Of a DNA stretch of 64,000 nucleotides, positions 40,891-52,029 are shown piece after piece. The number at the start of each line of letters is the position of its first letter. Within the stretch, counting starts at the first letter, position 1. The notes beneath the pieces are model-generated. The model searched no databases, was not told where the DNA came from, and saw only the letters and a list, made by a program, of their open reading frames with translations. Position numbers and translations under genes: made by a program. The stretch comes from Embiotoca jacksoni (lineage: Eukaryota > Chordata > Actinopteri > Embiotocidae), in NCBI GenBank assembly GCA_022577435.1, contig JAKOON010000018.1, forward strand, positions 10,052,596 through 10,116,595. The letters are read 5' to 3'.

Positions 40891-41034
40891 TCCTTCTCCA
40901 AAAAACAACTTCATATGTCTTTTGTGCAGACAGCTTAACATGACCCGCGTTTTAAAGTTAAGACCTCTAGCCGTCATAAAAATTTAATTTTTTGGAGAAC
41001 TGACCCAGTTCAGATGATATCCTCTGCATATAAT
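40891..41034 (+). repeat. Direct repeat R, left copy
   Basis: Matches 46063-46218 in the same orientation. Shared blocks include TCCAAAAAACAAC, TTGTGCA/TTTGCA, ACAGCT, ATGACCCGYGTTTTAAA, GATGATRTC and TCTGCATATAATG. It is the left of two copies that bracket the retrotransposon remnant. Confidence 0.75.
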
Positions 41035-41039
41035 GAGTT

Positions 41040-42410
41040 TTTTTTCTCTTTTTATTATCCTGTAAGAACAATTTTACTAAATGGCTATACAGTGATACTC
41101 TATTCATTAGTGTCTACTTATATAGTCTATAGTAAAAAGCAATACATATCAACATAGCCACTTTCCATTTCATGTGAAACACATCTCAGGTTTGTCTTCG
41201 GTCTTTCACCTGCTGAGCATCAACTGAAGCTTTTCTTTTACCTACAATTCTATTTATCCAAACACGACACTGTTTATCACTCGAAAAGTCAAAAACAGTA
41301 GTAAAAAATATTGTCAAACTTTCTAATGCAACTTGTCATGCCAGTGGACAACTGACACAAATTCTGTTGACAGACCTCAACTACCCAAATGAGCTCAGTG
41401 GAGTAAGCCGTGCAGGCGGAGGTTTGCTTGTGTGGAAAGTCATTTATAAACGCCAAGGGTAGCCATTCATGCTCAATGATTTAGGACTTTCAAAACACAT
41501 TTCTAGCTCATTTGAATAATAATGGTCATAAAAAACACTGCCTGAGGCGCAGCAAGCATACATCAAGCAACAACAAATGCCTTCTGAAGTTGTCGAAAGG
41601 CCCACAAACACGAAGACAATTAGGACATACAACTTAATTTGCAAAGGGTATATTTCTCAGTTACGCCTTGCTCATTTTAATGAGTTTGAAGGCAGAAGTG
41701 TCCTGTAGTTTGTGCTGCTGATGGATTGACTGTTGCAGCCATATCGTGAAAACTCAGACAGACCTCTGTTAAACTTCAGTACATGTATGTAGATGTAAAA
41801 ACTCAGGCCTGTTTACACATACACATACAAAGGCATATTTTGCTTTCCTTGCTTTCTTGTGCCTGACTTAATCACACCAGGTAGCTGATGATAAGACAGT
41901 CAAACACCCACATGCACAGACTCACACAAAGATGGATCAAACAAACCTATCCACTTCAAAAAGATGACCTCATGATTGCCTTACATCAAAACTAGCGTGC
42001 AATTAAGGCTGAGTAGCGTTCATCAGCCGTGCCTCGCTTTGTCCAGAGGCTTTTCATTGTCCAGCACACTTAGCAGCAAACATCAGTGTAGAGAATCAAA
42101 AGATGAGTGCAATTACACATCAGCCGTGTGCATTAAAAAAAATCAACCTTTAACTTCTGACTAAAAATAAAATGAGATTTTAAGATACATTCTTGCCATG
42201 CAAGTTGGCCTTCAGAAATTACATTTATACACTTTTTATGTGTACTAATATGTAAATGGAACACACTCATGCTAAAACCATATAGTGTATACATACATAA
42301 ATGTATTACTGTGAAGTGAGTCTTAATCTGTGTTTCTCTTGTATTAATGTACTGCAGACAATATAGACAATAATCAAATAGGTCTTTTAAGTATCATGAC
42401 TTTATGGATT
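41040..42410. other. Gene-free interval
   Basis: AT-rich sequence without a supported exon or recognised repeat. Confidence 0.4.
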
Positions 42411-42412
42411 TG

Positions 42413-42600
42413 ATGTACCCATAGACTGGTTATAAAAGTGGACATAGGTTCTGGGTCCAAAAATAGGCCAATTGGAAAGTGACTTAAACTGCAATACACC
42501 AAAGGCTGCCAGGGGTCTGCTCCAAAAAGCCTCTGGCTGTCCTTTGATTCCCAATACTCCCATCCGGTGGGAGTGGTTAAAGTGAGTTTCGAAAATTGAT
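42413..42600. repeat. Dispersed repeat remnant
   Basis: Contains CCATAGACTGGTTATAAAAG, GTGGACATAG, CTTAAACTGCAAT and CCAGGGGTCTGCTCC in an order I associate with the common teleost repeat that may also include the copies at 25.1 and 27.4 kb. No open frame. Confidence 0.4.
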
Positions 42601-43914
42601 TGCAAAAATCATTAAATAAATATAAAAATAACTAAAAGACTTTTCATTCCGAGGAGAGCAAATTGCTTTGAATGGAATCTAAACAAAATGGCCAAGGTTT
42701 AATTATTACAAGTTCTTTTGGGAAAGATGAGGTGTGGGGGTGGTTGCTGCAAGCAACCTTGCACTGCTCTGGAGAGGGCAGGTCAGACAAATGGGATCCA
42801 AGGCCGGGTCGAAAACCACAGTGCCATCGGGCCAAATGTTGCGGAGGCAGGGCAGGAAGAAAGAACAGAGAGGGAAGAAAGGGATGCAGATGATCGCCAG
42901 GGATTGAGCCCAGTGACACACCCAGGCAACCCAAGGGCGGGGTCAAGCCAAAGGGCCAGAAGTCTGAAGAGTCCAGGACGAAGGAGCAAGATCAAGTGGC
43001 CTAAGTCCAACGAAACTTGGACAAACACCTGAGTGAACTGCTCCAAAGAACCCTGCATCGCACAGTGGAAGCCAAGCTAAACCTGTTTGGGGAAATCCTG
43101 TATGAATAATGCAGCAGCGGGTATGGCAAGGTGACGATCAGGAAGGCCGCAGCAATAGCAAAAGGAAGGAGGAAGAAAGAAATCGATGACCTGGTGGCAA
43201 GCAGAAGGCAGCCCCGCAAGCGCTGGAGGAAAGCAGGATAATCCGAAAAAGAGTAACTGAAAGTGCTCTCAAACTAAATCAGAGGAAGACTCGCTAACCT
43301 ACGGAGGGCAGAACGCATCAGGCGATGGAAGAAAAGGAAAGAGAAGGAGAGAACAAGCTTCTTCAGGAATCTGTTCCAATTTGCACATTGGCTCCTTAAG
43401 GAGAAAGCCAGTGGAACGCTGGTGGTCTCTAAAGAAGAACTTGAAGAACACATCCGTGGTCAATACAGTGCAAGGAACAAGCCTCTGGCCTAAGCCCACA
43501 GAACCATCAGCCGTGTTCGATGCATCACCCCCAAACTCAGTGAGGTCATGCAGGTGATCCTCCGGGCAAGATCTACGTCCGCACAAGGACCAAACGGTAT
43601 ACCGCACAAGTTGTATAAGAGCTGCCCACGAGTACTGAAGCTCCTATGGACCCTCATGAGAATTGCCTAGCAGAGCATACCATCCGAGTAGCAAAGGGCA
43701 GTGGCAGTCTCCATCCCTAAAGAGCAGAACTCCAAAACCTTTGACCAATTCAGGAACAAAGCCCTACTGAACATAGAAGGGAGGGTCTTCTTTTCGGTAA
43801 TGGCAAGAAGGATGAACACCTACCTGATGGAGAATAGATACATCAACATCAGCTGCCAGAAGGTTTGAGTTCCAGGCTTCCCAGGCATGCTTCTGGGAAC
43901 AGATCCAGATCGCG

Positions 43915-44556
43915 AAAAGGGGAAAAAAATATCTACACGTCATATGGCTAGACCTGGCCAATGTATATGGATCAGTTCCATACCAGCTTATTGCCTTCAC
44001 CCTGGACTTGTTCTACATACCAGATAACATCAAATCTATGGTAAACGGCTACTTCCAGGATATGACCATGTGCTTCGTGCTGCAAAACTTCACCGCCGGC
44101 TGGCAGCAGCTGGAAGTAGGGATTACAATAGGATGCTCCATCTCCACCATCCTCTTTGTGGCAGCATTTGGAGTCATCCTGATCGGAGCAAGGCAGGGGG
44201 TGGGAAGAGTCTGACTGCCTGTAGGCCGGAGGCTTCCCCCACTAAGGAGCTATATAGATGACATCACTTGTCTGCTGCAAACTGCACCATGCACGTCCAG
44301 GATTCTGGACGAGCTGATCACCTGGTCAAGGATGAAATTCAAGCCACACAAGTCAACTAGCCTTTCTTTGTGGAAAGGGGAGCTGAACAACAGGGCCAAT
44401 TTGGGCAGCCAAAACGTCCCCCACATCATGGATATGCCCATCCGAAGTCTGGTAAGGCAATATACATCCAGTCTCTCAGACAAGGAGATGGAGAAGACCA
44501 TCCTTCATCAGCTTTCAGCTGGCCTGTCAAAGATCAACACTAGCCAACAACCTTGA
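43915..44556 (+). pseudogene. Reverse transcriptase domain segment
   Basis: Sub-feature of the retrotransposon remnant. It holds the palm motifs: LDLAN with the metal-binding Asp at 43951-43953, the GCSISTILFVAAF segment at about 44131-44172, and YIDD at 44251-44262. TGA codons at 44212-44214 and 44554-44556 interrupt the frame. Both catalytic Asp positions are retained. Confidence 0.8.
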
Positions 44557-45257
44557 AAGTACAAGGTGTGGTGTTACCACTTCACTCTGTATCCAAGAGT
44601 AATGCGGCCTCTGAAGCTGTGTGAAGTCACCTCATCAGCCGAAAGTAGGATGGATGCCAAAGCTAACACCTTGATACGCAAATGGCTAGGGCTCCCACGG
44701 TGCCTTTCGGCAGTAGGCCTGTTCGGGTGGAACTCAATACATCTACCCCTGAAATCTATCACTCTCTGGTACAGGCAAGAGAAGGAAAGGCTGGTGATGG
44801 AGTTAAGGAACTCTTCTGATGAGGCAGTGAAGGACACACATGCCCGAATGGTGACAGGAAGGAAATCGAGGCCGGAGGAAGAAGTTCAGAAGGCAGTGAG
44901 CAGACTGCAACATCAGGACGGGGTGGGCAGGATCCAGATAGGGCAGGCTGGCTACAGATGGAGCGACCCACTCACTCTATGGTCCAGGGCAAGCAGGAAG
45001 GAAGGAAGGATCTGGTTGTGTCTGAGTTTACCAGAATGGAGCAGGAGGAGCATAGAGTGGAGGCTGTGGCACAGGGATGTTAGACAGCGTGGGAGGGTGC
45101 TGCGAGTCGAGCAATCAACTGGGCAGACTTCTGGAAAATTCCATAGGCTTGACTCAGCTTTCTCACCAGGGCAACATATGACATCCTCCCCTCCCCTGGA
45201 AACCTCCAGCAAACCTGGGACCTCTGCGGGACCATCAATGCCTCCCTTGAACACGTT

Positions 45258-45896
45258 TTGTCAGGTTGTAAAACTGCACTAACACAGGGTCGGTTTCGAT
45301 GGCGACACAACCAAGTGCTCAGGAAGCCAGCGGAGGTGGTGGAGAAAATAAGGCAAGAGGCAAACCATGACAGCCCAGCTGGAAGCCAACAGAGGATCCA
45401 CTTTCTCAGGCAGGGGGAGCCTGCAGCTAACACCAGCAGGAGACCAGTGCCTAAGCTCCTGAAACCAGAGTTGGAGTGGAGGATGGAAGTGGTCTTGGGC
45501 AGGCAGTTCCACTTTCCAGGGGAAATCTGCAGGACTACATTGCATCCAAACACGGTAATATCGAGCACAGCTGGAAAATTAGTCCTGTTGGTTGAGCTAA
45601 CAGTGCCATGGGAGGAGGGGTTGGATGCAGCCCACGAGAGGAAGAGGGCAAAATATGCTGAGCTGATCACTGAGTGCAGGGAAGGTGGATGGAGCGTGAG
45701 GCTCTACCCAGTGGAAGTGGATGCCAGAGGCTTTGTTGGACACTCAACAACAAGTCTGCTGAAATACCTGGGGCTACAGCGAGCCAGACTGCAAAAGGAA
45801 ACCAGGGAGGTTTCAGAAGAGGCTGAGAAGGCAAGCTTTTGGCTCTGGCTGAAAAGAAGGGACAAAGCATCACCACCAGGAGATGTTCCGGGATAA
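45258..45896 (+). pseudogene. C-terminal endonuclease-like segment
   Basis: Longest intact frame of the remnant, 212 residues from a Leu-Ser-Gly-Cys finger half to the stop. The acidic ELTVPWEE motif is kept near residues 111-118. The expected P-D pair about 15 residues earlier reads P-N, so nuclease activity is unlikely even apart from the upstream breaks. Confidence 0.65.
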
Positions 45897-46062
45897 GGGG
45901 CAAAACGTCCATGAATGGAAGTCCCCGGCTGATGACTCTGCAGCTAGCAAAGATGGCACTGGTGGAAGTGCAGCAGGCCAAGAGCCTAACAGGAATAACA
46001 CCTAACCTGTATAGCTTAAATTCATATTATTGCTTTTATTAATAGTATATAATATATAAAAA

Positions 46063-46218
46063 TCCTCCTCCAAAAAACAACCTCATAGATCTTTTTTGCA
46101 AACAGCTCATTATGACCCGTGTTTTAAATTTAGAGGACCTGTAACAGTAATATAGATGATGTCAATTTGGTCCCCCAGAGAAGTAACACAGTTTAGATGA
46201 TGTCTTCTGCATATAATG
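46063..46218 (+). repeat. Direct repeat R, right copy
   Basis: Right copy of the repeat at 40891-41034, about 5.2 kb apart and in direct orientation, starting shortly after the retrotransposon end. It has a short internal length difference from the left copy. Confidence 0.75.
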
Positions 46219-46219
46219 T

Positions 46220-48235
46220 AAGATTTTACTGATAGGATGATGTGGGTTGAGTGGATGGTTTGCTGCAGCTGCAGACATGAATGCAGGAGACCATTTGTCA
46301 CTTCCCATTTCCAACCATGAGTTGGGACAGTTTTTTAATATTGCATTTACTGTTACCATGATGACAAGTGTTGAGTAACGTCAAGGAAGTTGTATTTTTT
46401 AACCAATAGAAATGATCTTATTCTAACCTTATAATTCCGTGGGGTTTTTTTTTGCCTAAACCTAACCAGGGGCACTAATGAAGAAAACAGCCCTATAGGT
46501 TGTATAGGTTGGAGGATTTTCTTTTTTTGGAGCATGTCACTTTTTTTTTTCTTCTTTTTTTTTCATAGAAAAGGCGCAACAAGGCTTAATACAATTACAG
46601 CTTTGATGCATCTTAGTGTTTGTTAATAAAAGCTGCAATTCATCCCTCTTTTTCACCTTCAACTGCACCAATTATGATGAAGTTTTTACATTTGTGATGC
46701 TGTTCAACTTGGATTTTGGTAGTATGCAGTTAAACTATCACAATCATAAGGTATTGTGATTGTGAATTAATTATTTACTCAAATAACCATGTGAGACATT
46801 AATGGCATTGCCAGCCAGACCAACAACACAATCCTAATCAGCATTTATGAATACCAGGTAATGGAGAGCATCCCAAAGCATTTTAAAGAGGAATGCTTAA
46901 TTATATATTACAATGGCAAACATGTACATTTTCATTTGTGGAATAGCAGGGAATGTAAAATGATGAGAACAGATTGAACAGCATCTCCTGACAGCTTCCA
47001 CAGCTTGTTTGCCAGGTGGATGCTCCAAACTTCCTTAGGGTTTGAATCTGACTTTTCCTCTTCCACAGCTTGTCACACACAGTGTCCTTACTGATTGGCT
47101 TTTATTGTCTTTGTGAAAATGACAATCACACATTGTCTGTATCCGCTGGAGACCATGTTCATGCATCCAGATAGTACATGCATCCACACATGAAACAACA
47201 TGCAGAGATACACGTGCACTCTTTACGAACAGAGGACAATACCCATTGCAGCCTAGGTGGAAGTGACACAAACAAACACGCACAGCTCACTGACTAAAAA
47301 AGCTATGAGCAAACAATGCAAAGTGAAAAGATATTAATATTTAAATAGATCATTTGCAAGATTGGTATAATTAGCAGCTCATATTCATGTATTCACTTCA
47401 GGGATATCACATCGAGACATGTCTACTTATTCAAATAAGATGCAACATGTCACAGAGTGCATATATGCAAATGCACATATGCCACTAATTACACATTGCC
47501 TGTCACAAAGAGAGAGAGGCTTTCAGCAAAAATTTTCAAAGTTTTCTATGAACTGTTCAACCAGGCTGCTCAGGCTGCTCAGGTCTAATTAAAACATGCA
47601 TGTCCCCAAGGCCTTATCAAAGCACTGTAGAAATATGTACATCTCAAATAGAGGAGAATTAGCTAAATAAAGGACCTCCCTGGTGCTTTTGTCCTGCTCA
47701 GATTCCAGGCTCTGCGCTAACAAACTTTATTTCTGATTGATAGTGATAGTCCACCGCAGGGATTTGAGAATATTTTGACCTGAGGCGGGAGACTTTTATT
47801 TTGACATCTTTTCCCCTGACACAATCCCAGATTTGATACTGTACTTGACACCAGCTGTATTGAAAGCTGTTGTGATCGAGATTGTTATTTTAATGAGGTG
47901 GAAATGAGATGTAAACCTTCCAGGAAGTGTTTTCTAATTAACCAAATGATTTGGCCTATAGGGTTGGCTCCTGACAAATCACACATTGTGTACCACACAC
48001 CGTTGATAACAGGATTTATTTCAAGGCATCAAAGAAAATCAAAAACTACTTTACCTTTTCCAAGAGTAACACAACTTTTGATTGATTCTCACTAAAATAT
48101 AATTTCGTCATGTAGTGATTTGATGTAAAAACAACAGGGAATCATTTATGAAGTAATTATTTGTAAATCAACAGAAGTCTTTTTTCTGACTAAAGTTTTA
48201 CAAACATTGCCTGCCTGAAAAATGGAGCCAAATTG
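46220..48235. other. Gene-free interval
   Basis: T-rich patch at 46520-46562 and a short duplicated CAGGCTGCT at 47562-47582; otherwise AT-rich unique-looking sequence. No exon is supported. Confidence 0.4.
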
Positions 48236-48240
48236 AAGTC

Positions 48241-48997
48241 CATTTACTTTTCGAAACCACCTGGTTTGGCTGGCATTATTACTATTAAACAGGGTGTTAT
48301 CAACACACATCTGTCCCAAACATATGGGCTTGTAGTTGCCAACTGAACCAACTAGTTTATCGGCATGTAGCAAACGGCATGTTGTACCTTCCTCGTCCTA
48401 ATGCAGGTGGTTAACGTTATGACATGGTCATAGTTTGGTTACGTTTAGCACCCCCGACCTCTTCCCTATCTATACAGATTTTATCCCTTATATTACAGCT
48501 AGCTCAAGCTTTTAACAGCCACAGAGACACATGCTTTCAAGGCTATGCTTCTGTGATTGATTGTAAAGTGTCTACTGCTGTGATTGTGTTTTTTTTCCAT
48601 TGTCAATCAACTGGTTCCTAAACCTAAACCCTAGCTCAAACCTATTCACAACGTAACAACCAATCACAAGAAGAGTGTCCCTGCTGATCCAATCTAGCAC
48701 AAACCCTTAAACAGTTGTCTTACACCACATCCCGTGACTTTCTCCTTTGCTCTTGTCATAATTACTTTGGCCACTAGAGGTCACAATAAATGTAACCTTC
48801 TGGCCTACTTGTAGGTTTGGTGTGCCGAGTCTGAACATTGGATCAGTGAAACAAATGGGTGACAACAGCCTACTGAACCAACTGGTTGGTTTAGTAAACC
48901 CGTAAAAGCCCATATATTTGAGACAGATGTGTGATGATGAACGCCTGTTCAATATTCTGATGTCGGTCAAACTCGGCGGCAAGCTTTTAGTTAAATG
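48241..48997. mobile_element. Inverted-repeat element, probable non-autonomous DNA transposon
   Basis: A left arm (48241-48331) and right arm (48906-48997) are reverse complements. The inner 48 bp match at about 40 positions, including CACACATCTGTC, CAAA and ATATGGGCTT, and similarity continues outward at a lower level. The roughly 575 bp between arms has no open frame and holds a GGTCATAGTTTGGTTACG motif like other fish repeats. No target-site duplication or transposase is visible, so superfamily is unassigned. An old hairpin-forming MITE is the simplest reading. Confidence 0.6.
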
Positions 48998-49009
48998 TCA
49001 TGTCGTTCT

Positions 49010-50780
49010 ATATAACACCATAGTTGACATAATTGTAAGTAAACAGTGGTGACAATCTCGGTACTGTTTTCCTTATTGTCCTGGCTGTATGACTAACAAA
49101 ATATTTTCCAGGTTCTGTGAGTGTGAGTTAACAGTTTATATTTTCAGATGGCCAAACATGAGAAAAACTACGTCATCATCAGTCTATTCTGTAAAAAAGG
49201 ACAGGTGTAACAAATGCATCTGTCAGAAGTAATTGCCAAAAAGGACATTTGTGTCTCACCCTCTTGCTTTCCAATATATATGCATTCATGTTAACATAAT
49301 GTATACTTGCATTTGTACACTCCAACACAAAGGCTGAAGCATCTATTCAGCAGAGCTCGGAGTGCAGAGGTGTCCTGAAGCCTGTCTGTGTGAGGAAAAT
49401 GTATGCAGCTCAAATCAAAGTGATGTTGCACACAGTAATCTTTCTCTATTAAGGATGTCACTTTTTGCAATCTTTTTGCAATTGCGGCCTAATATCCTTT
49501 ACCACTCGACTGCTGGATTGGTGAGCTTCTCCGGGCGCACATACACACATGCACTCACTGTCTCATCACACACATCCATGGTGTGTCGGTATCCCACTGA
49601 AGGAGTCAGTCATGTGTATCTTTCAGATAGGAGCTGCGAAAGCTCTTGATTAGGACAGGAAGTCATGTGTGTAAAATTCACACTTTTCTTTTTCTTTTTT
49701 TTTTTTACCACCACCGTCTTTCTATACATGGTGGAGGTAATGTGTGTCTGTGTGTGTTTGTGTGTAGAGCACACACCCACAGAAACCATAATTAACTGAC
49801 GTAAAGGTAAATAGTAATATAAAATTAATTACACGCTTACAGTGAGTTCCTTTGTACCTTTTAAAGTGAGCTCAGTTCTAATTTCGAGGTAAAATAATTA
49901 GATCCGGAGCTGTTTTGCAAATGAAACGCCTTGCCTCCTCTATGAAAGACAAATTATTTACACTTGGTTTGTTTCTGATGATAAAATTCAAAATGAAGAC
50001 CCAACAGTCTTGTGAACTGGAGATAAAAGTGACTATTGTCTAATTCTACTCATCTTCCTGATTCTTTTTTTTCTCTCCTTGATTAAACTTCATTTACTCA
50101 GAATACTTTGACTCTCACTAATAGTTTTGTAAATTTCCATCAGCATGCCGATGTTGACCAACAGCCACCTAAGCTGATGCTATTGGCACGTTTAGCATTT
50201 TCATATTAACACGTTTTAGACATTTTTGTATTTTTACTTTTTGTAGAAAATATTTCTCTTTTTCTTTGGAATACCTACTGTTCAACTTGTTTCATCTAAT
50301 TATGTTGGAAACTTCCTACAAATAATTCCAGTAAACGTTCTTGAACCTGTTGAATCCAGCTCGGTGTAGGGAGCAACAGAAATTGAAAACAAGCAGGCAA
50401 GCTTTTCCACTAGAGGAAAAAGAGAGGGTCACAGATTATTCAAGAAACAACTTGTCTTATGACAGCAATATCACACGATAGACTATTGATGCAAGTGTCA
50501 CTGGAGAAATTGCCATCTCTGCCACTTCTATGATGGATTTTTCCCTGACTGCTGAAGATGAAAATGGTCAAAAGCCCTACTTGATTCTTGAACAAACATC
50601 TAAGATTTGAAGGTGATTTTCTTTATGTAGCAGCTAAAGATTTTTTCTATCTATTGTACCTGCTGGTGTATCATCATGCCATTTAATTTTGGAAACTGCA
50701 GCAATACTAAATAATCAAACCTTGGTCAATTGCAAGAGCCCCAAAAAATATAAAAATATGCATATTTGTTCATTTGCGAA
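49010..50780. other. Gene-free interval
   Basis: No supported exon. One T12 run at 49697-49708. A CATGCCGATGTT...AAGCTGATGCTATTGGC segment near 50144-50186 may be a scrap of the repeat annotated next. Confidence 0.4.
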
Positions 50781-50789
50781 TTTTTTTGA

Positions 50790-51165
50790 CATGTATGGCT
50801 GGATGGATGGCAATGTTTGTTCTAGATTTAAATATCTCAATACCCATTACCAAAACATTTTATACTGACAGTCATAGTACCCGTTAATAGTCTGCAGACT
50901 TTGGTGATCCCGTGACTTTCCCCCAAGTGGCACCATGGGATTTTAAGTAAAATGTCTTGAAAACTATTGGCTGCATTGTTGTGTAGATTTTCCTTTTTCT
51001 CACATCAAATAATCTTTTTGTCATCATCAGGTCAAAATAATTGGTTTATGACCCAATACCTGCAAAATCAATGCCTAAATTAACATGATGAACTTGGCAA
51101 ACATTATTCCTGCTAACCAGTCGTGTAGCTTTGCCATTGAGAGCATGTTAACTTTCTGATGACAC
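50790..51165. repeat. Degraded teleost interspersed repeat
   Basis: Ordered motifs GGCTGGATGGATGGCAATG, ACTTTGGTGATCCCGTGACTTT, AAGTGGCACCAT, CATCATCAGGTCAAAATAATTGGTTTATGACC, AATACCTGCAAAA, AACATGATGAACTTGG.AAACATTAT and GAGCATGTTAAC match a very abundant teleost repeat known to me from many fish loci. No open frame; family name not assigned. Confidence 0.6.
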
Positions 51166-51169
51166 AGGT

Positions 51170-51735
51170 CACACCCGTTTATTAGCCAGTGTATTCACAC
51201 CCTTGAAGCAACAGGATTTTCTACTAAATGCTCTTTAGAACGGGTTGTCATTCAATACCTTTAATATGAAAAGTGGGAGTAAGAAGCCAAATCATCTGCT
51301 TGTTTGTTCAGGATGAAAATGTGCAGAATCCTTGGCCTGCATGATTAAAAACATCTACAGTAAATGTATTTTCAAAGAAAGGTATTCAGCCATTGTTGAC
51401 TTTGATTCCATGCGGCTCAGTGTGTAAATAAGGGCAGTATTCATGCAGCCCTATTGCTGTTTGATATCACCTCTTTTGGTTCAAAACATAGCCCACCTAC
51501 ATGCTACAATTTGCAATACACTTAGTATTATTGACCAAGGTCCATAGGCCCCCTATAATTTAAGATACCAAGCACAGACTTCCACTCCGCTTCACTACAG
51601 GGTTCCTAATATCCTTTGGATTGAAGGTGCTTTAGTTTCTGCTGCAGACCCATGCCAACATTAGATGAGTGAACAGGTAAAAATGTCCTCAATGCAGATA
51701 GAGTTATCTGAAATCATGGTTCTAGTATTCAGACC
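51170..51735. other. Gene-free interval
   Basis: AT-rich unique-looking sequence; nothing recognised. Confidence 0.4.
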
Positions 51736-51737
51736 TC

Positions 51738-51795
51738 TCCCTCCTTCTCTCCTTCTCTCCTTCTCTCCTTCTCTCCTTCTCTCCTTCTCTCTTCC
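51738..51795 (+). repeat. (CTCCTTCT)n octanucleotide repeat
   Basis: About seven near-perfect 8-bp pyrimidine units. Confidence 0.93.
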
Positions 51796-51937
51796 TTCCC
51801 TCTCTCGCCCCTTCTTTCTCAATTGTCCCTCGCCTCTGGCAAATGGGAGTCATTTGTTTGTGTGAACTTCCCATAACCCGCAGTGTGTGAGACACTTATC
51901 ATTCAGAGTGGGGCTGCTTCGTCCTGAGTTGTAATAC

Positions 51938-52027
51938 CTCTTCTCTTCTCTTCTCTTCTCTTCTCTTCTCTTCTCTTCTCTTCTCTTCTCTTCTCTTCTC
52001 TTCTCTTCTCTTCTCTTCTCTTCTCTT
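51938..52027 (+). repeat. (TTCTC)n pentanucleotide repeat
   Basis: About 18 perfect TTCTC units, a pure homopyrimidine tract. Mirror-symmetric pyrimidine tracts like this can form triplex DNA. Confidence 0.97.
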
Positions 52028-52029
52028 AA

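Larger units (their letters stand above)
42650..46020 (+). pseudogene. Decayed non-LTR retrotransposon with RT and restriction-like endonuclease
   Basis: Remnant of a LINE-type element. Frame 1 from about 43,915 to 45,110 reads as reverse transcriptase: motif A region WLDLANVYGSVP at 43945-43980 and the catalytic YIDD box at 44251-44262. Further typical segments follow (RKWLGLPRCL, LPLKSITLWYRQEK). After a frameshift near 45,120-45,250 the frame continues as LCGTINASLEHVLSGC, like the Cys/His finger of endonuclease-bearing elements, then ELTVPWEEG and YPVEVDARGFVG, ending WLWLKRRDKA with stop TAA at 45894-45896. Disabling changes are visible: TGA at 44212 and 44554, two stops near 45140, a Trp where the first finger Cys is expected, and HPN where a P-D pair is expected. 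The part before 43.9 kb is broken into short frames. It resembles the R2/R4/NeSL-type (restriction-like endonuclease) group; exact clade is not assigned. Confidence 0.8.

Noticed and set aside
44574..45981. Antisense open frames opposite the retrotransposon remnant
   Set aside because: Shadows of the plus-strand RT/nuclease frames, which carry the recognisable motifs.
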